Below are positions 1 through 8,897 of a stretch of 64,000 nucleotides of DNA, in pieces. A model generated the notes under the pieces. That model was not told the origin of the DNA. It was given only the letters and a program-made list of their open reading frames with translations, and did no database searches. The position numbers and the translations under genes are program-made. Numbering within the stretch: the first letter of the stretch is position 1; each line of letters begins with the position of its first letter. The stretch lies in NCBI GenBank assembly GCA_016720825.1, contig JADKJV010000002.1, positions 186,001 to 250,000 on the forward strand, in the 5' to 3' direction. Source of the stretch: Chitinophagaceae bacterium. Lineage in GTDB: Bacteria; Bacteroidota; Bacteroidia; Chitinophagales; Chitinophagaceae.

Positions 1-1238
1 GCAGGAACACCTACAACAATACCAGTAAGGATTGTAGAGAATGAAGGTGTTTTATATTTCGGATGGATTTTAGCAAATACTTTTGGCAGTAATCCGTCAC
101 GGCTCATGCTCATCCAGATTCGTGGCTGGCCAAGCTGGTAAATGAGCAGCACAGATGCAATAACTACAATGGCGCTTACAGAAATCACGCCTGATAATAT
201 ATCGGTAAATTTCGAATGCTGGTCTTTGAAAACAAATGCCAGTGGGTCGCCTACGTTCAGTCTGGAGAAATTCGTCATACCCGTTATCACAATGACCAAT
301 AGTATATACAGTGTTGTACAAATAAACAGGGTATAGAACATCGCCTTGGGCAGGTCCCGTTGCGGGTTCTTGCACTCCTCTGCCGTGGTCGATATCGCAT
401 CAAACCCGATATAGGCAAAGAATACCCCTGACACACTGCTCATCACGCCGCCAAAACCATTGGGCATGAAATTGCTCCAGTTACCGGGATGCACATAAAA
501 TGCACCGGCAATGATCACCAGTAATACAATTGCCAGCTTGATCATCACCATCGTATTGTTGGCTTTCTTGGATTCACGGATACCTACATAAACGATATAA
601 GTAATCAGCACTACAATCAGCAGTGCCGGGATATTCATCAGTATATGGAAATTACCCAGCACCGGTGAATCGGCCCAGGCTGAGTGCGCGTATTTCATGC
701 CTTCATCCAGCTGGTCAAATGGTGTTCCCTTGGCCATTGCCGCCACGGCATCATTATAGCCATGATGGGCGGTTGTTGCATCCATAGCCATCCAGCCGGG
801 TATATGAATACCAAAACCGGCGAGCACCCTTACAAAATACTGACTCCAGGATACGGCCACGGCAATATTACCAATGGCATATTCCATCAGCAGGTCCCAG
901 CCAATAATCCAGGCAAATAATTCACCAAATGAAACGTATGAGTATGTATAAGCACTTCCTGAAACAGGAACGCTGGATGCAAATTCTGCGTAACAATAAG
1001 CAGCAAAACCGCAGGCAATGGCTGTAAAAGCGAACAGCAGCATAACGGCAGGGCCGCCTTTGCTGCTGGCTGAACCGATGGCCGTAAACACCCCGGTGCC
1101 GATCACCGCGGCAATTCCGAAGAATGTCAGATCCCTGACACCCAATACCCTTTTCAATCCGCCTCCCTGGCCTTCGGCCACTTCAGCTTCATGCATAATA
1201 TTGGCAACAGTTTTTTTCCTGAACAGTTGATTAGCCAT
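1..1238 (-). CDS. APC-family amino acid permease (C-terminus cut by window edge)
   Basis: Inner-membrane amino acid transporter of the APC superfamily, cationic-amino-acid-transporter (CAT/YfnA) type. Reading the minus strand from the ATG at 1238 gives an uninterrupted frame to the window edge (about 412 codons). It starts MANQLFRKKTVANI and continues through the family signature near residue 35-50 (LTFFGIAAVIGTGVF), followed by successive hydrophobic helices and the conserved block FFAYIGFDAISTTAEE near residue 290, typical of this subfamily. The C-terminal helices lie outside the window. The direction of transport and the substrate cannot be told from sequence; CAT-type members usually import or exchange basic or branched-chain amino acids. 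No partner gene is visible; the next gene (polyprenyl synthase) is on the same strand but ends about 90 bp upstream of this start. Confidence 0.88.
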   Translation of the reverse strand, partial: MANQLFRKKTVANIMHEAEVAEGQGGGLKRVLGVRDLTFFGIAAVIGTGVFTAIGSASSKGGPAVMLLFAFTAIACGFAAYCYAEFASSVPVSGSAYTYSYVSFGELFAWIIGWDLLMEYAIGNIAVAVSWSQYFVRVLAGFGIHIPGWMAMDATTAHHGYNDAVAAMAKGTPFDQLDEGMKYAHSAWADSPVLGNFHILMNIPALLIVVLITYIVYVGIRESKKANNTMVMIKLAIVLLVIIAGAFYVHPGNWSNFMPNGFGGVMSSVSGVFFAYIGFDAISTTAEECKNPQRDLPKAMFYTLFICTTLYILLVIVITGMTNFSRLNVGDPLAFVFKDQHSKFTDILSGVISVSAIVVIASVLLIYQLGQPRIWMSMSRDGLLPKVFAKIHPKYKTPSFSTILTGIVVGVP

Positions 1239-1328
1239 AACAGTCGGTTTTGTACTTCAAAATAGGGAAAATTCCATTAGCTTGATTCCGCTGATGGAAG
1301 AAAGGAGGATTGTTTATTAAAAGAGGTC

Positions 1329-2294
1329 TTAATGATCCCTTTTTACCAGGAACGAAGCCAGGTTCTGCAGGGGTTCCTTGCGTTTGGAAAGAACAGCAAT
1401 GTCTTCCAGGTGGTTAAGGGCTTCGTCCAGGTATTTATTCTTTAATTCCAGGGCCCAGGCATCCACCCCACAGGCATGATAAATGGATAAAACTTTCGCA
1501 ATCTTATCAGGCGCATTACCTGCCAGCTGGGCTTCGAGTTCTTTTTTCTGGGCCGGTGTGGTCATTTCCAGCGCATGAATCAGCAAAAATGTTTTCTTAT
1601 TGGCCAGGATATCGCCACCCACCTGTTTACCGAATTTTTGGGGATCACCAAACGCATCAAGGTAATCATCCTGTACCTGGAAGGCCATACCCAGTTTCTG
1701 ACCAAATGCATACAGCAGGTTCTGGTTCCTTTCACCGGAACCACCCAGAATGGCTCCCATCTTCAGGCTGGCTGCTAAAAGCACTGATGTTTTCAGCCGG
1801 ATCATATCGAGGTATTCATCGAGGTGAACCGTTTCTGCTTTTTCAAAATCCATATCCAGTTGCTGGCCTTCGCAAACTTCACGGGCTGTATCGTTGAACA
1901 ATTTCAGGATTGCAGGGAGGATGGCGGGATCAATACCTGCCAGGTATTCATAGGCTTTTACCAGCATCACATCACCGGCAAGTAAAGCTGTGTTATCACC
2001 AAATTTTGTATGCACTGTTTCCATTCCACGGCGCAATGGCGCTTTGTCCATGATGTCATCATGAATCAACGTGAAATTATGGAACAGCTCAATGGCGGTA
2101 GCCACCGGCCAGGCATCATTGTGGATGTCGCCAAACAGTTCATTGCCCATCAGGCAACAAACTGGCCTTACCCTTTTTCCGCCCAGTTGCAGGAAATATT
2201 CATTGGGATCATAAAGGCTGGCTGGTGATTCCGGGAAATGCCTTTGCTCAAAATGCAGGCTAAAGCGCTGGGATAATAATTCAAAACTATGCAT
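1329..2294 (-). CDS. Polyprenyl diphosphate synthase (IspA/GGPP-synthase type)
   Basis: Trans-isoprenyl diphosphate synthase that condenses isopentenyl diphosphate with an allylic diphosphate to give a C15-C20 or longer chain for quinones, carotenoids or undecaprenyl precursors. The 321-residue protein carries both aspartate-rich Mg2+-diphosphate motifs: DDIMD near residue 78 (followed by the RRG of the family) and DDYLD near residue 210. It also has the GGKRVRP substrate-binding block near residue 38. The residues just before the first DDxxD include the pair HNF, a position that sets chain length, but the exact product cannot be assigned. It is the last gene of a tight minus-strand group lpxK-rnr-this gene (15 bp after the rnr stop), so it is probably cotranscribed. 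Confidence 0.9.
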   Translation of the reverse strand: MHSFELLSQRFSLHFEQRHFPESPASLYDPNEYFLQLGGKRVRPVCCLMGNELFGDIHNDAWPVATAIELFHNFTLIHDDIMDKAPLRRGMETVHTKFGDNTALLAGDVMLVKAYEYLAGIDPAILPAILKLFNDTAREVCEGQQLDMDFEKAETVHLDEYLDMIRLKTSVLLAASLKMGAILGGSGERNQNLLYAFGQKLGMAFQVQDDYLDAFGDPQKFGKQVGGDILANKKTFLLIHALEMTTPAQKKELEAQLAGNAPDKIAKVLSIYHACGVDAWALELKNKYLDEALNHLEDIAVLSKRKEPLQNLASFLVKRDH

Positions 2295-2309
2295 AGGTCA
2301 AAGTAATAA

Positions 2310-4312
2310 TCATTTTCTTTTCTTGCCTTTTACAGACATCTTTTTTTCTGATTCTTCTTCCGCTGAAATGACCCATTGGTATTCCAGTTGCCTTTTTTGT
2401 AAATAAGCCGCAACGACCCGGATGGTCAGTTTGTCTCCCATCCTGAATTTTTTTCCGCTGCGGTTACCTACCAGGCAGTATTCATCTTCCACATGCCGAA
2501 ACTCATCATATTCCACGAGGCTGGTGATTGACACCAGGCCTTCACATTTATGTTCAACTGTTTCCACCCAGAATCCAAAACTGGCTACCCCACTGATTAC
2601 GCCTTCAAATTCCTCGCCGAGGTAGTTACGCATATACTGCACCTGTTTGTATTTGTTGGAAGCCCGCTCTGCTTCCATCGCGCCCCGTTCCCGGTCACTG
2701 CAATGTTTGCATTTCTCTTCCATTTTTTATCCGCCTGTGGTGCATCTTTCAGGATTTCATCCAGTATGCGGTGTACCATCACGTCCGGATAGCGGCGTAT
2801 GGGCGATGTAAAATGACAATAGTGTTCAAAGCCCAGTCCATAGTGGCCTGTATTCTCCATGGTGTATTTTGCCTTGGCCATGGTGCGGATACCTAACTGT
2901 TCCAGCACATGTTGCTCTGGTTTTCCCTTTGCATCTTTCAGTAACTGGTTAAAGGAAGCAGCAATCGCATCAGAAGATGAAGTATCAAACTTATGCCCGA
3001 ATTTTTTGGCAAATGTGGCAAACGGCACCAGTTTTTCTTCATCCGGATCATCGTGTATCCGGTAAGGGAAAGGAAGCGGTTTGTTGTTGAATTTGAGTTT
3101 TGATACATGTTCTGCCACGGTTCTGTTGGCCAGAAGCATGAATTCTTCAATCAGCTGGTGCGCCTCTTTACTTTCTTTTATCATGACGCCGATGGGATCA
3201 CCTTTTTCATCGAGTTTAAACCTGACTTCAGTAGATGAAAAATTAATTGCCCCGTTCTGGAATCTTTTTTTCCGCATACGCTGGGCCAGTTCATTCAGCT
3301 TCAGGATTTCTGCAGCATACAATCCGGCTTTCTGTTCAATAATACCCTGTACATCCTCATAGGTGTAACGGTGATCAGAATGTATTACAGTGCGACCGAG
3401 CCAGTATTGTTTTACTTCCGCTTTATCGTTCATCTGGAAGACCGCAGAGAAAGTCAGCTTTTCTTCATTGGGTCTTAATGAACAAAGCACATTCGATATG
3501 TGTTCCGGCAGCATGGGATTCACGCGGTCGGGCAAATACACAGAGGTGGCACGTTGGTAAGCTTCTTTATCGAGTGGTGTATCTGTTTCCAGGTAATGGC
3601 TTACGTCCGCGATATGCACCCCGATTTCCATATACCCGTTTTTAAGAACGCGGAATGAAAGGGCATCATCAAAATCCTTGGCGTCTTCCGGGTCAATAGT
3701 AAATGTGAGGCAATCCCTGAAGTCTTTTCTTTTTTTAATTTCATCAGCGCTGATCACATCCGGAATCCGGGCAGCCACTTCAAGCGCTTCATCTGAAAAA
3801 CTTAACGGGAAGCCGGCATCCAGCAGGATTTCTTTCATGGCTGCATCATTGCTGTTTTCAGGATCCATGATGCTGAGTACTTCGCCCATGGGTCTTTTAC
3901 CATCAGCGCCCCATTCCAGTAATTTTACAACAACCCGGTCTTTGTCTTTGGCGCCGTTGAGGTTTTCCTGCGGGATAAATACATCCGGCATGGGTTTGTC
4001 GGATTCCGGTGTAAAAAATCCAAATCCCTTATTGAGCTGGATCTGTCCGATAAATTCAGACCTTTTCCTCACCAGTACTTCTGCCACTTCTCCCTGTAAT
4101 CTCCTGCCGCCACCGGGTTTGATACGTACCCGCACGGTATCACCATGCAGGGCAGTGCCGAAATCGCCGGGCCTGACAAGTATATCGCCTTCCATGTCGG
4201 GAACAATGACAAATCCCATTCCCGAACGGGTGATATCCAGTACGCCTTTGATGACGCGCGAAACGATATCTTTCTTTTTATGCTGTTTCTTTTTTGAATT
4301 TTTTCTTCCCAT
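2310..4312 (-). CDS. rnr: Ribonuclease R, frameshifted near its C-terminal quarter
   Basis: 3'-5' exoribonuclease of the RNB family that degrades structured RNA in the cytoplasm. The first frame (from ATG at 4312) gives cold-shock-like OB domains, then the RNB catalytic signature DPEDAKDFDDA near residue 205-215 with its metal-binding aspartates, and HFTSPIRRYPDV near residue 510. The frame is then lost inside six consecutive T on the plus strand (2723-2728). The -1 frame continues with EEKCKHCSDRERGAMEAER and an S1 domain and a lysine-rich tail to the stop at 2310. Adding one base to the A-run restores a single RNase R of normal length. It sits 5 bp after lpxK and 15 bp before the polyprenyl synthase gene. 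A one-base sequencing deletion is the simplest reading; a true pseudogene is possible. Confidence 0.9.
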
Positions 4313-4317
4313 TCCGG

Positions 4318-5391
4318 TTATTCCGCTGGTTTAAAAAAACGGATGAATTCCCTGATTCTCTTATTAAAAATTGTTTCGCCATCTGATAAAAAACGGTGCT
4401 GCACCGGAATCACATACAATGGCAGTCCTTCCACTTCCTGCCTGAACTTCAGCAGTCTTACCGCATCCTTTTCAGTGGTAAGGATTATTTTATCCTTAGC
4501 GGGTATGGCATCAAATTTACGCCTGATCTCGTGCAGGTCATCTATCGTAAAAATATGGTGATCTGCATATGTGATCATGTGGTAGCTGGCCACCTGTTCT
4601 TCCAGCCATTTCTTCAGCGGCCTGGGACTGGCTATCCCTGTTACCAGCAATACTTCTGATTGCTTATTCAATGTAAACTTTTCCCGGCTGAATAAATGAT
4701 AAATCGATCCATAGTTGATATGGGTGAAAAATACCTGCTGGTAAGGCATGGGATTGATCTCCCTGATGATTTTTTCCTGTTCTGCCTGGCCAAGCTCAGG
4801 CGGGCATTTGGTGACAATGATAATTTCCGCTCTTTTATATCCGCTTTTGAGGTCGCGCAGGTCGCCGGTAGGCAGGTAGAAATCCCGGGTGAAAAGATTA
4901 TTATAATCAGTAAGCAGGATGTTCAGGCCGGCTTTGATTGAGCGGTGCTGGAATGCATCATCCAGGATGATCAGTTTTGTCTGCGGTGCATCATGTAATA
5001 ACTGCGGAATGGCTTCGAGCCTTCTCTCCCCTACAGCCACGGGCACATCCGGGAACTTCAGGTGGAACTGCATGGGTTCATCCCCGATTTCCAGGGCAGT
5101 TGTTTCTTCATCAGCCAGTGCATAGCCACTGGTTTTCCTTTTATATCCCCGGCTGAGTGTAGCAACCGCGTACTCATCTTTCAATAAGGCCACCAGGTAT
5201 TCCACCATGGGTGATTTACCGGTTCCGCCAACTGACAGGTTACCGACACAAATCATGGGCAGTCCGAATTCACTGGATTTTAATACCTGTTTGTTGAAGA
5301 GCCAGTTCCTGATGGATATCACGAGCCAGTACACCAGCGCGAAAGGCAATAAAAGTATCCGGAATGATTTAAGAAAGAAGTTGAAAAACAT
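4318..5391 (-). CDS. lpxK: Tetraacyldisaccharide 4'-kinase
   Basis: Membrane-associated kinase that phosphorylates the 4' position of the lipid A disaccharide, a late Raetz-pathway step in lipopolysaccharide synthesis. The 357-residue protein begins with a hydrophobic N-terminal membrane-anchoring helix (residues 1-30, LLLPFALVYWLVISI). It has the LpxK P-loop GNLSVGGTGKSP near residue 52-63 and the following DDAFQHR block near residue 140, which contains the catalytic aspartate region of the family. Length and motif order match LpxK. The gene is the first of lpxK-rnr-polyprenyl synthase; a TACCTTTA element, one base off the Bacteroidota -7 consensus, is present about 35 bp upstream on the minus strand. 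Confidence 0.93.
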   Translation of the reverse strand: MFFNFFLKSFRILLLPFALVYWLVISIRNWLFNKQVLKSSEFGLPMICVGNLSVGGTGKSPMVEYLVALLKDEYAVATLSRGYKRKTSGYALADEETTALEIGDEPMQFHLKFPDVPVAVGERRLEAIPQLLHDAPQTKLIILDDAFQHRSIKAGLNILLTDYNNLFTRDFYLPTGDLRDLKSGYKRAEIIIVTKCPPELGQAEQEKIIREINPMPYQQVFFTHINYGSIYHLFSREKFTLNKQSEVLLVTGIASPRPLKKWLEEQVASYHMITYADHHIFTIDDLHEIRRKFDAIPAKDKIILTTEKDAVRLLKFRQEVEGLPLYVIPVQHRFLSDGETIFNKRIREFIRFFKPAE

Positions 5392-5470
5392 AATGATTAC
5401 ACTGGCTAATAGCTCATTGTAAAGGTAAGAGAATTATAGCGGGCATGGATTCAGCACCCGTAAGCCTGAA

Positions 5471-6016
5471 CTAACCGGCTGAATTGACAAAAAAGGAGAA
5501 AATGGTAGTGCCGTAATTTTTTTCAGACCGGTAATGCGGAAAGCTTTTGTAATTATTGCGGGGAGTATGTTCCAGGATAAACCAGCCACCGGGGCGTAGC
5601 AGTTTTTTTTCAAACACCAGTACAGGCAAATCATCAATCGAGGTCAGTGCATAAGGCGGGCCGGCAAAAATCAGGTCGAAATCAGTCTGGCATTGCTGGA
5701 TAAACTTGAATACATCTGACTTTACCAGTTTAAAACCTTCCAGCCTCAGCGTTTCGGCAGTCTTCTTAATGAATTCAGCCATCTGCACATCTTTTTCAAC
5801 GATGGTCAGGTCTGTAACCCCTCTGGAAGCGAGTTCATAGCTGATGCTGCCGGTTCCGCCAAAGAGGTCAAGGCTTTTGATGGTATCGAAATCGAGCTGG
5901 TGCTGCAGCACATTGAATAAACCTTCTTTGGCAATATCAGTGGTGGGACGCGTATAAGGCATATGCGTCGGGGGATTAAACCGCCTGCCTCCATGTTCCC
6001 CTCCTATGATACGCAT
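5471..6016 (-). CDS. rsmD: 16S rRNA (guanine966-N2)-methyltransferase
   Basis: SAM-dependent methyltransferase that modifies G966 of 16S rRNA in the 30S subunit. The 181-residue protein starts MRIIGGEHGGRRF, the classical RsmD N-terminus, followed by RPTTDIAKEGLFNVL, the SAM-binding motif I LDLFGGTGSISYEL near residue 50 and the acidic motif TIVEKD. Motif IV, normally D/N-PP-Y/F, reads FAGPPYAL here, with glycine at the position that usually contacts the target amine. The rest of the protein is ordinary and uninterrupted. The start overlaps the end of the DUF3822 gene by 13 bp, so the two are translationally coupled. Confidence 0.92.
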   Translation of the reverse strand: MRIIGGEHGGRRFNPPTHMPYTRPTTDIAKEGLFNVLQHQLDFDTIKSLDLFGGTGSISYELASRGVTDLTIVEKDVQMAEFIKKTAETLRLEGFKLVKSDVFKFIQQCQTDFDLIFAGPPYALTSIDDLPVLVFEKKLLRPGGWFILEHTPRNNYKSFPHYRSEKNYGTTIFSFFVNSAG

Positions 6017-6807
6017 GAGCTGATATCTTTTAGTGAACTGAAATAATGGGAAGGATAATCACCGGTTTGCCAGTTGCAGTCGCGGAAGTTGATACCAATG
6101 AAATACTGGTATAGTTCTTTATAGAGTGCAGAATCGCGGTCAATCAATCCGGAAATATCCAATGAAACAGTTTCCTGTTTGAAACCAGTCTGTGCACATA
6201 CTGAAAGCAGCGCGTGCAGGATATCATCAGGATTTGAATAATCAAACCCGCGGCTGAGCAGGAGTTTGCCATTTTGCAGTGCCATCACCATGATATCTTT
6301 CCGGCGGATTTCCACCAGCAATTGCCCGTCTTGCAGTGATGCATTGCTGTTACGAAGCATGACCGTAAAACGCTGGTTGATTACTGCACCTGGCCAGTGC
6401 AGTGATATGGCCTGTTCAAGTCCATCCGGCAAAGCATATACATTATATAATTGCCAGGCGGGTATATAATCTGATTTGTATGAACCTGGTTTAATACCAA
6501 AGGCTGATTCGAGGTAAACGGGGATGTGCTCATGCCTGAAAACTGATTCCGGGACAAGGATGCTGTCGGGCTGCTCCAGTACCACTAAAGTTTTCAAAAA
6601 AGAATGGTTTTTGTTTTCTGATGCCGGCAGGTCATTTAATTCGGGGGCAGACCATTTTCCATTTTCAGTTACTGAAAATGAAAGCGTACCCAGTGAGGAA
6701 AAAGCAGGGTCTGTAGTGGCTTCACAAATCCAGTCTTCACCGATACTGACCAGTTTCAGTGTATCACCACTGATCTGGTTATTTTCTATGTTAAATATCT
6801 TTTTCAC
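6004..6807 (-). CDS. DUF3822 family protein
   Basis: Conserved Bacteroidota protein of the DUF3822 family, usually encoded next to rsmD; function unknown, though the fold is thought to resemble actin-like/ASKHA ATPase families. No ATG is available near the beginning. A TTG at 6828 would lie at or beside the predicted transcription start of the promoter at 6836-6843, while a GTG at 6807 (MKKIFNIENNQ, 267 residues) leaves a leader of about 20 nt, so I chose 6807. No signal peptide or membrane helix is seen. Residues around 175-185 (GQLLVEIRRKDIMVMAL) and the C-terminal HYFSSLKDISSCVS block match the general look of the family. It is the first gene of a two-gene unit with rsmD. Confidence 0.8.
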   Translation of the reverse strand: MKKIFNIENNQISGDTLKLVSIGEDWICEATTDPAFSSLGTLSFSVTENGKWSAPELNDLPASENKNHSFLKTLVVLEQPDSILVPESVFRHEHIPVYLESAFGIKPGSYKSDYIPAWQLYNVYALPDGLEQAISLHWPGAVINQRFTVMLRNSNASLQDGQLLVEIRRKDIMVMALQNGKLLLSRGFDYSNPDDILHALLSVCAQTGFKQETVSLDISGLIDRDSALYKELYQYFIGINFRDCNWQTGDYPSHYFSSLKDISSCVS

Positions 6808-6835
6808 TAACGCTGTTAAGGGCTGCAATAATAGG

Positions 6836-6843
6836 CAAAAATA
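6836..6843 (-). promoter_or_regulatory. -7 promoter element for DUF3822-rsmD
   Basis: TATTTTTG on the minus strand, a perfect match to the Bacteroidota TAnnTTTG element, 28 bp before the GTG start of the DUF3822 gene. It is back to back with the MATE promoter element at 6851-6858. Confidence 0.45.
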
Positions 6844-6850
6844 ATTATTG

Positions 6851-6858
6851 TAGGTTTG
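6851..6858 (+). promoter_or_regulatory. -7 promoter element for the MATE gene
   Basis: TAGGTTTG on the plus strand matches TAnnTTTG. The expected transcription start (about 6864-6866) is only some 8 nt before the ATG at 6873, implying a very short leader if this promoter is used. Confidence 0.4.
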
Positions 6859-6872
6859 CCGGCGATTTGACT

Positions 6873-8231
6873 ATGCAAACCAACCTATCTCACAGCGATT
6901 TACAGGTGGATATCACCAACCGGCAGATTTTGAAAATTGCGCTGCCGATCAGTCTTGCTATGCTGGTACCACAGATCAATTTTATTACCAATAATGTGTT
7001 TCTGGGCCAGTTGGGTGAAACCGAGTTGGGGAGTGCCGGTATTACAGGTGTGTTTTACCTGGTATTTGCGCTGGTGGGTAACGGACTGAACAGTGGTTTG
7101 CAGGGTTTGATTTCGCGGAGGGCAGGCGAAAACAGGCCGGAGGAAATCGGTAAATTATTCGGGCAGGCGGTGCGGTTAGCATTGATAATGGCATTTACCT
7201 GTATCGCGCTGACTGTAGTGCTGAGTCCGGTATTTTTCAGGGCATCGCTTCATTCAGGTACGGTTCAGGATGAAGCCATTTCATTTATGCAGATCAGGAT
7301 ATGGGGTCTTCCATTCCTGTACCTGTTCCAGATGGGCAATGCATTTTTAGTAGGTACCCTGAACAGCCGTTATATGAAGTATGCCTTTGCGGTTGAAGCG
7401 GGCATCAATATCTTCCTTGATTATGTACTGATCAGCGGTCACTGGGGTTTTCCGAAGCTGGGATTCAACGGTGCGGCAGTGGCTTCGGTTACCGCTGAAG
7501 TAATCGCCGTACTGATTGTGTACAGTATTATCATTTATAAAAAATTCCATTTGCGGTTTAACCTGTTTTCGAATTTCAGGTACCAGGCTAAACTTACCGG
7601 TTTGATATTCCGCCAGTCTGCCCCGCTGGTAATGCAATGGATATTGAGTGTCGGGGCCTGGATGCTTTTTTATATCCTGATAGAAAATATGGGTGAAAGG
7701 CCACTGGCAATCAGTAATACGATGCGGAATGTTTTTGGATTCTTCGGCATCTTCACGTGGGCTTTTGCGAGTACTACAAATACAATGGTGAGTAATGTAA
7801 TTGGCCAGGGCAGGAAGGAACTCGTATTTGGGATGATCCATAAAATTATGTGGCTGAGTTTTTGGTTTACCTGCCTGCTTTGCCTGCTGGTGAATCTTTT
7901 CCCTGATTTGATTTTCAGTATATACAGCCAGCAAAGCAGTTTTACACGGGAGGGTATCCCGGTGATCAGGATTGTTTCTGTCGGGCTGCTGTTTATGTCA
8001 TTATCCACTGTTTGGCTGAATGCGGTAACCGGCACCGGCAATACCAAAGTGAATTTGCTGATAGAAATTGCGGCGATTGTGTTTTATTGCCTGTATGTGT
8101 GGCTGGTGATCCGGGTATGGAAACTGGGGCTGGTATGGGCCTGGGGATCGGAGATTATCTACTGGATTACCCTGCTGGGATTCTCCTATTATTACCTGAG
8201 GAGCGGCAAATGGAAAGCTAAACGAATTTGA
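6873..8231 (+). CDS. MATE family efflux transporter
   Basis: Multidrug/toxin extrusion antiporter of the inner membrane, exporting cationic or polar compounds against Na+ or H+. The protein (452 residues from the ATG at 6873; a TTG two codons earlier is also in frame) has about twelve predicted hydrophobic helices in two similar halves. The family pattern is visible at the start of each half: QILKIALPISLAMLVPQINF near residue 20 and GLIFRQSAPLVMQWILSVG near residue 245. Substrate is unknown. It is divergent from DUF3822-rsmD with two promoter elements between, and is followed by an unrelated small secreted protein gene, so it is probably monocistronic. Confidence 0.92.
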   Translation: MQTNLSHSDLQVDITNRQILKIALPISLAMLVPQINFITNNVFLGQLGETELGSAGITGVFYLVFALVGNGLNSGLQGLISRRAGENRPEEIGKLFGQAVRLALIMAFTCIALTVVLSPVFFRASLHSGTVQDEAISFMQIRIWGLPFLYLFQMGNAFLVGTLNSRYMKYAFAVEAGINIFLDYVLISGHWGFPKLGFNGAAVASVTAEVIAVLIVYSIIIYKKFHLRFNLFSNFRYQAKLTGLIFRQSAPLVMQWILSVGAWMLFYILIENMGERPLAISNTMRNVFGFFGIFTWAFASTTNTMVSNVIGQGRKELVFGMIHKIMWLSFWFTCLLCLLVNLFPDLIFSIYSQQSSFTREGIPVIRIVSVGLLFMSLSTVWLNAVTGTGNTKVNLLIEIAAIVFYCLYVWLVIRVWKLGLVWAWGSEIIYWITLLGFSYYYLRSGKWKAKRI

Positions 8232-8294
8232 TCCGGTAAACCCGGTTTTTAGTACATTTACAACCCGTTTAAACAAGCGGTTTTAATCTTTATT

Positions 8295-8795
8295 ATGAAG
8301 AAACAAATCATACTCAGCGCACTAGCTATCAGCTTCCTCGCCCTGCAGGCCGGAGCCCAGAAAGCCGAAACGATGGAGAATGCCCAGGGCAATTCACAGA
8401 CTTCCGGCAGGAATACGGTTTTGTTCAAACCATTGAACCCCGAAGAAGATAAAACGGAGACAGTGGATATTTCCGGTGTGGGTGCAGCAACATTTATATC
8501 ATCGAATTTCGCAGATGGAACCCCTGCCAGTTACAGGCATACCCAAATGGTAACGCTGAAGTTGCAGGCTGCCGGCAACAAACCCGGATCATACCAGCTG
8601 GTATTCTATCCTGAAAAAGCAGAAATCAAAGAAGCTGCTGCCAGCCGCGACGGCGTACTGAGTATCTACTATCCCCTCAGCATGTTTACAACTATAAAAA
8701 CTACGCTGGAACAGAATTTAGCTGCCCGTAAAAAAGTGTCAGTGAAAGTGGTGATGCAGAAAGATGGTTATCGGGAAGGTTCGCTGGTATTCTGA
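8295..8795 (+). CDS. Small secreted protein of unknown function
   Basis: 166-residue protein not recognised as a named family. It starts with a clear Sec signal peptide (MKKQIILSALAISFLALQAGAQ, probable cleavage after AGA), so it is exported to the periplasm or beyond. The mature part is polar with alternating hydrophobic residues consistent with a beta-rich fold; its end (KKVSVKVVMQKDGYREGSLVF) looks like a final beta strand. There is no cysteine, so it is not a lipoprotein. A Rho-independent terminator follows at 8819-8848. No functional assignment is offered. Confidence 0.8.
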   Translation: MKKQIILSALAISFLALQAGAQKAETMENAQGNSQTSGRNTVLFKPLNPEEDKTETVDISGVGAATFISSNFADGTPASYRHTQMVTLKLQAAGNKPGSYQLVFYPEKAEIKEAAASRDGVLSIYYPLSMFTTIKTTLEQNLAARKKVSVKVVMQKDGYREGSLVF

Positions 8796-8818
8796 TCGAG
8801 CTAAAAAAATTTAAAGAG

Positions 8819-8848
8819 AGGCTGTCCGGGAGGATGGCCTTTTTTTTG
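8819..8848 (+). terminator. Rho-independent terminator after the 8295 gene
   Basis: Hairpin with arms AGGC..TCC / GGA..GCCT followed by nine T (8840-8848), 24 bp after the stop codon at 8795. Confidence 0.65.
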
Positions 8849-8866
8849 GGGCCCCGTTTCCCCCGA

Positions 8867-8878
8867 GGGGGGGGGGGG
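8867..8878. repeat. G12 homopolymer
   Basis: Twelve consecutive G (8867-8878) following a GC-rich stretch with GGGGCCCC. No coding or regulatory role is visible; its length in an assembly with homopolymer errors elsewhere should be treated as uncertain. Confidence 0.6.
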
Positions 8879-8897
8879 AAAAAATGGTCTGGGTGGT

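Noticed and set aside
2723..2728. Programmed -1 ribosomal frameshift in rnr
   Set aside because: The site T-AAA-AAA-T does not allow re-pairing of the P-site tRNA in the -1 frame, and similar one-base losses occur in many other genes here.
6826..6828. TTG start for the DUF3822 gene
   Set aside because: It lies at the predicted transcription start of the promoter at 6836-6843; the GTG at 6807 leaves a normal leader.
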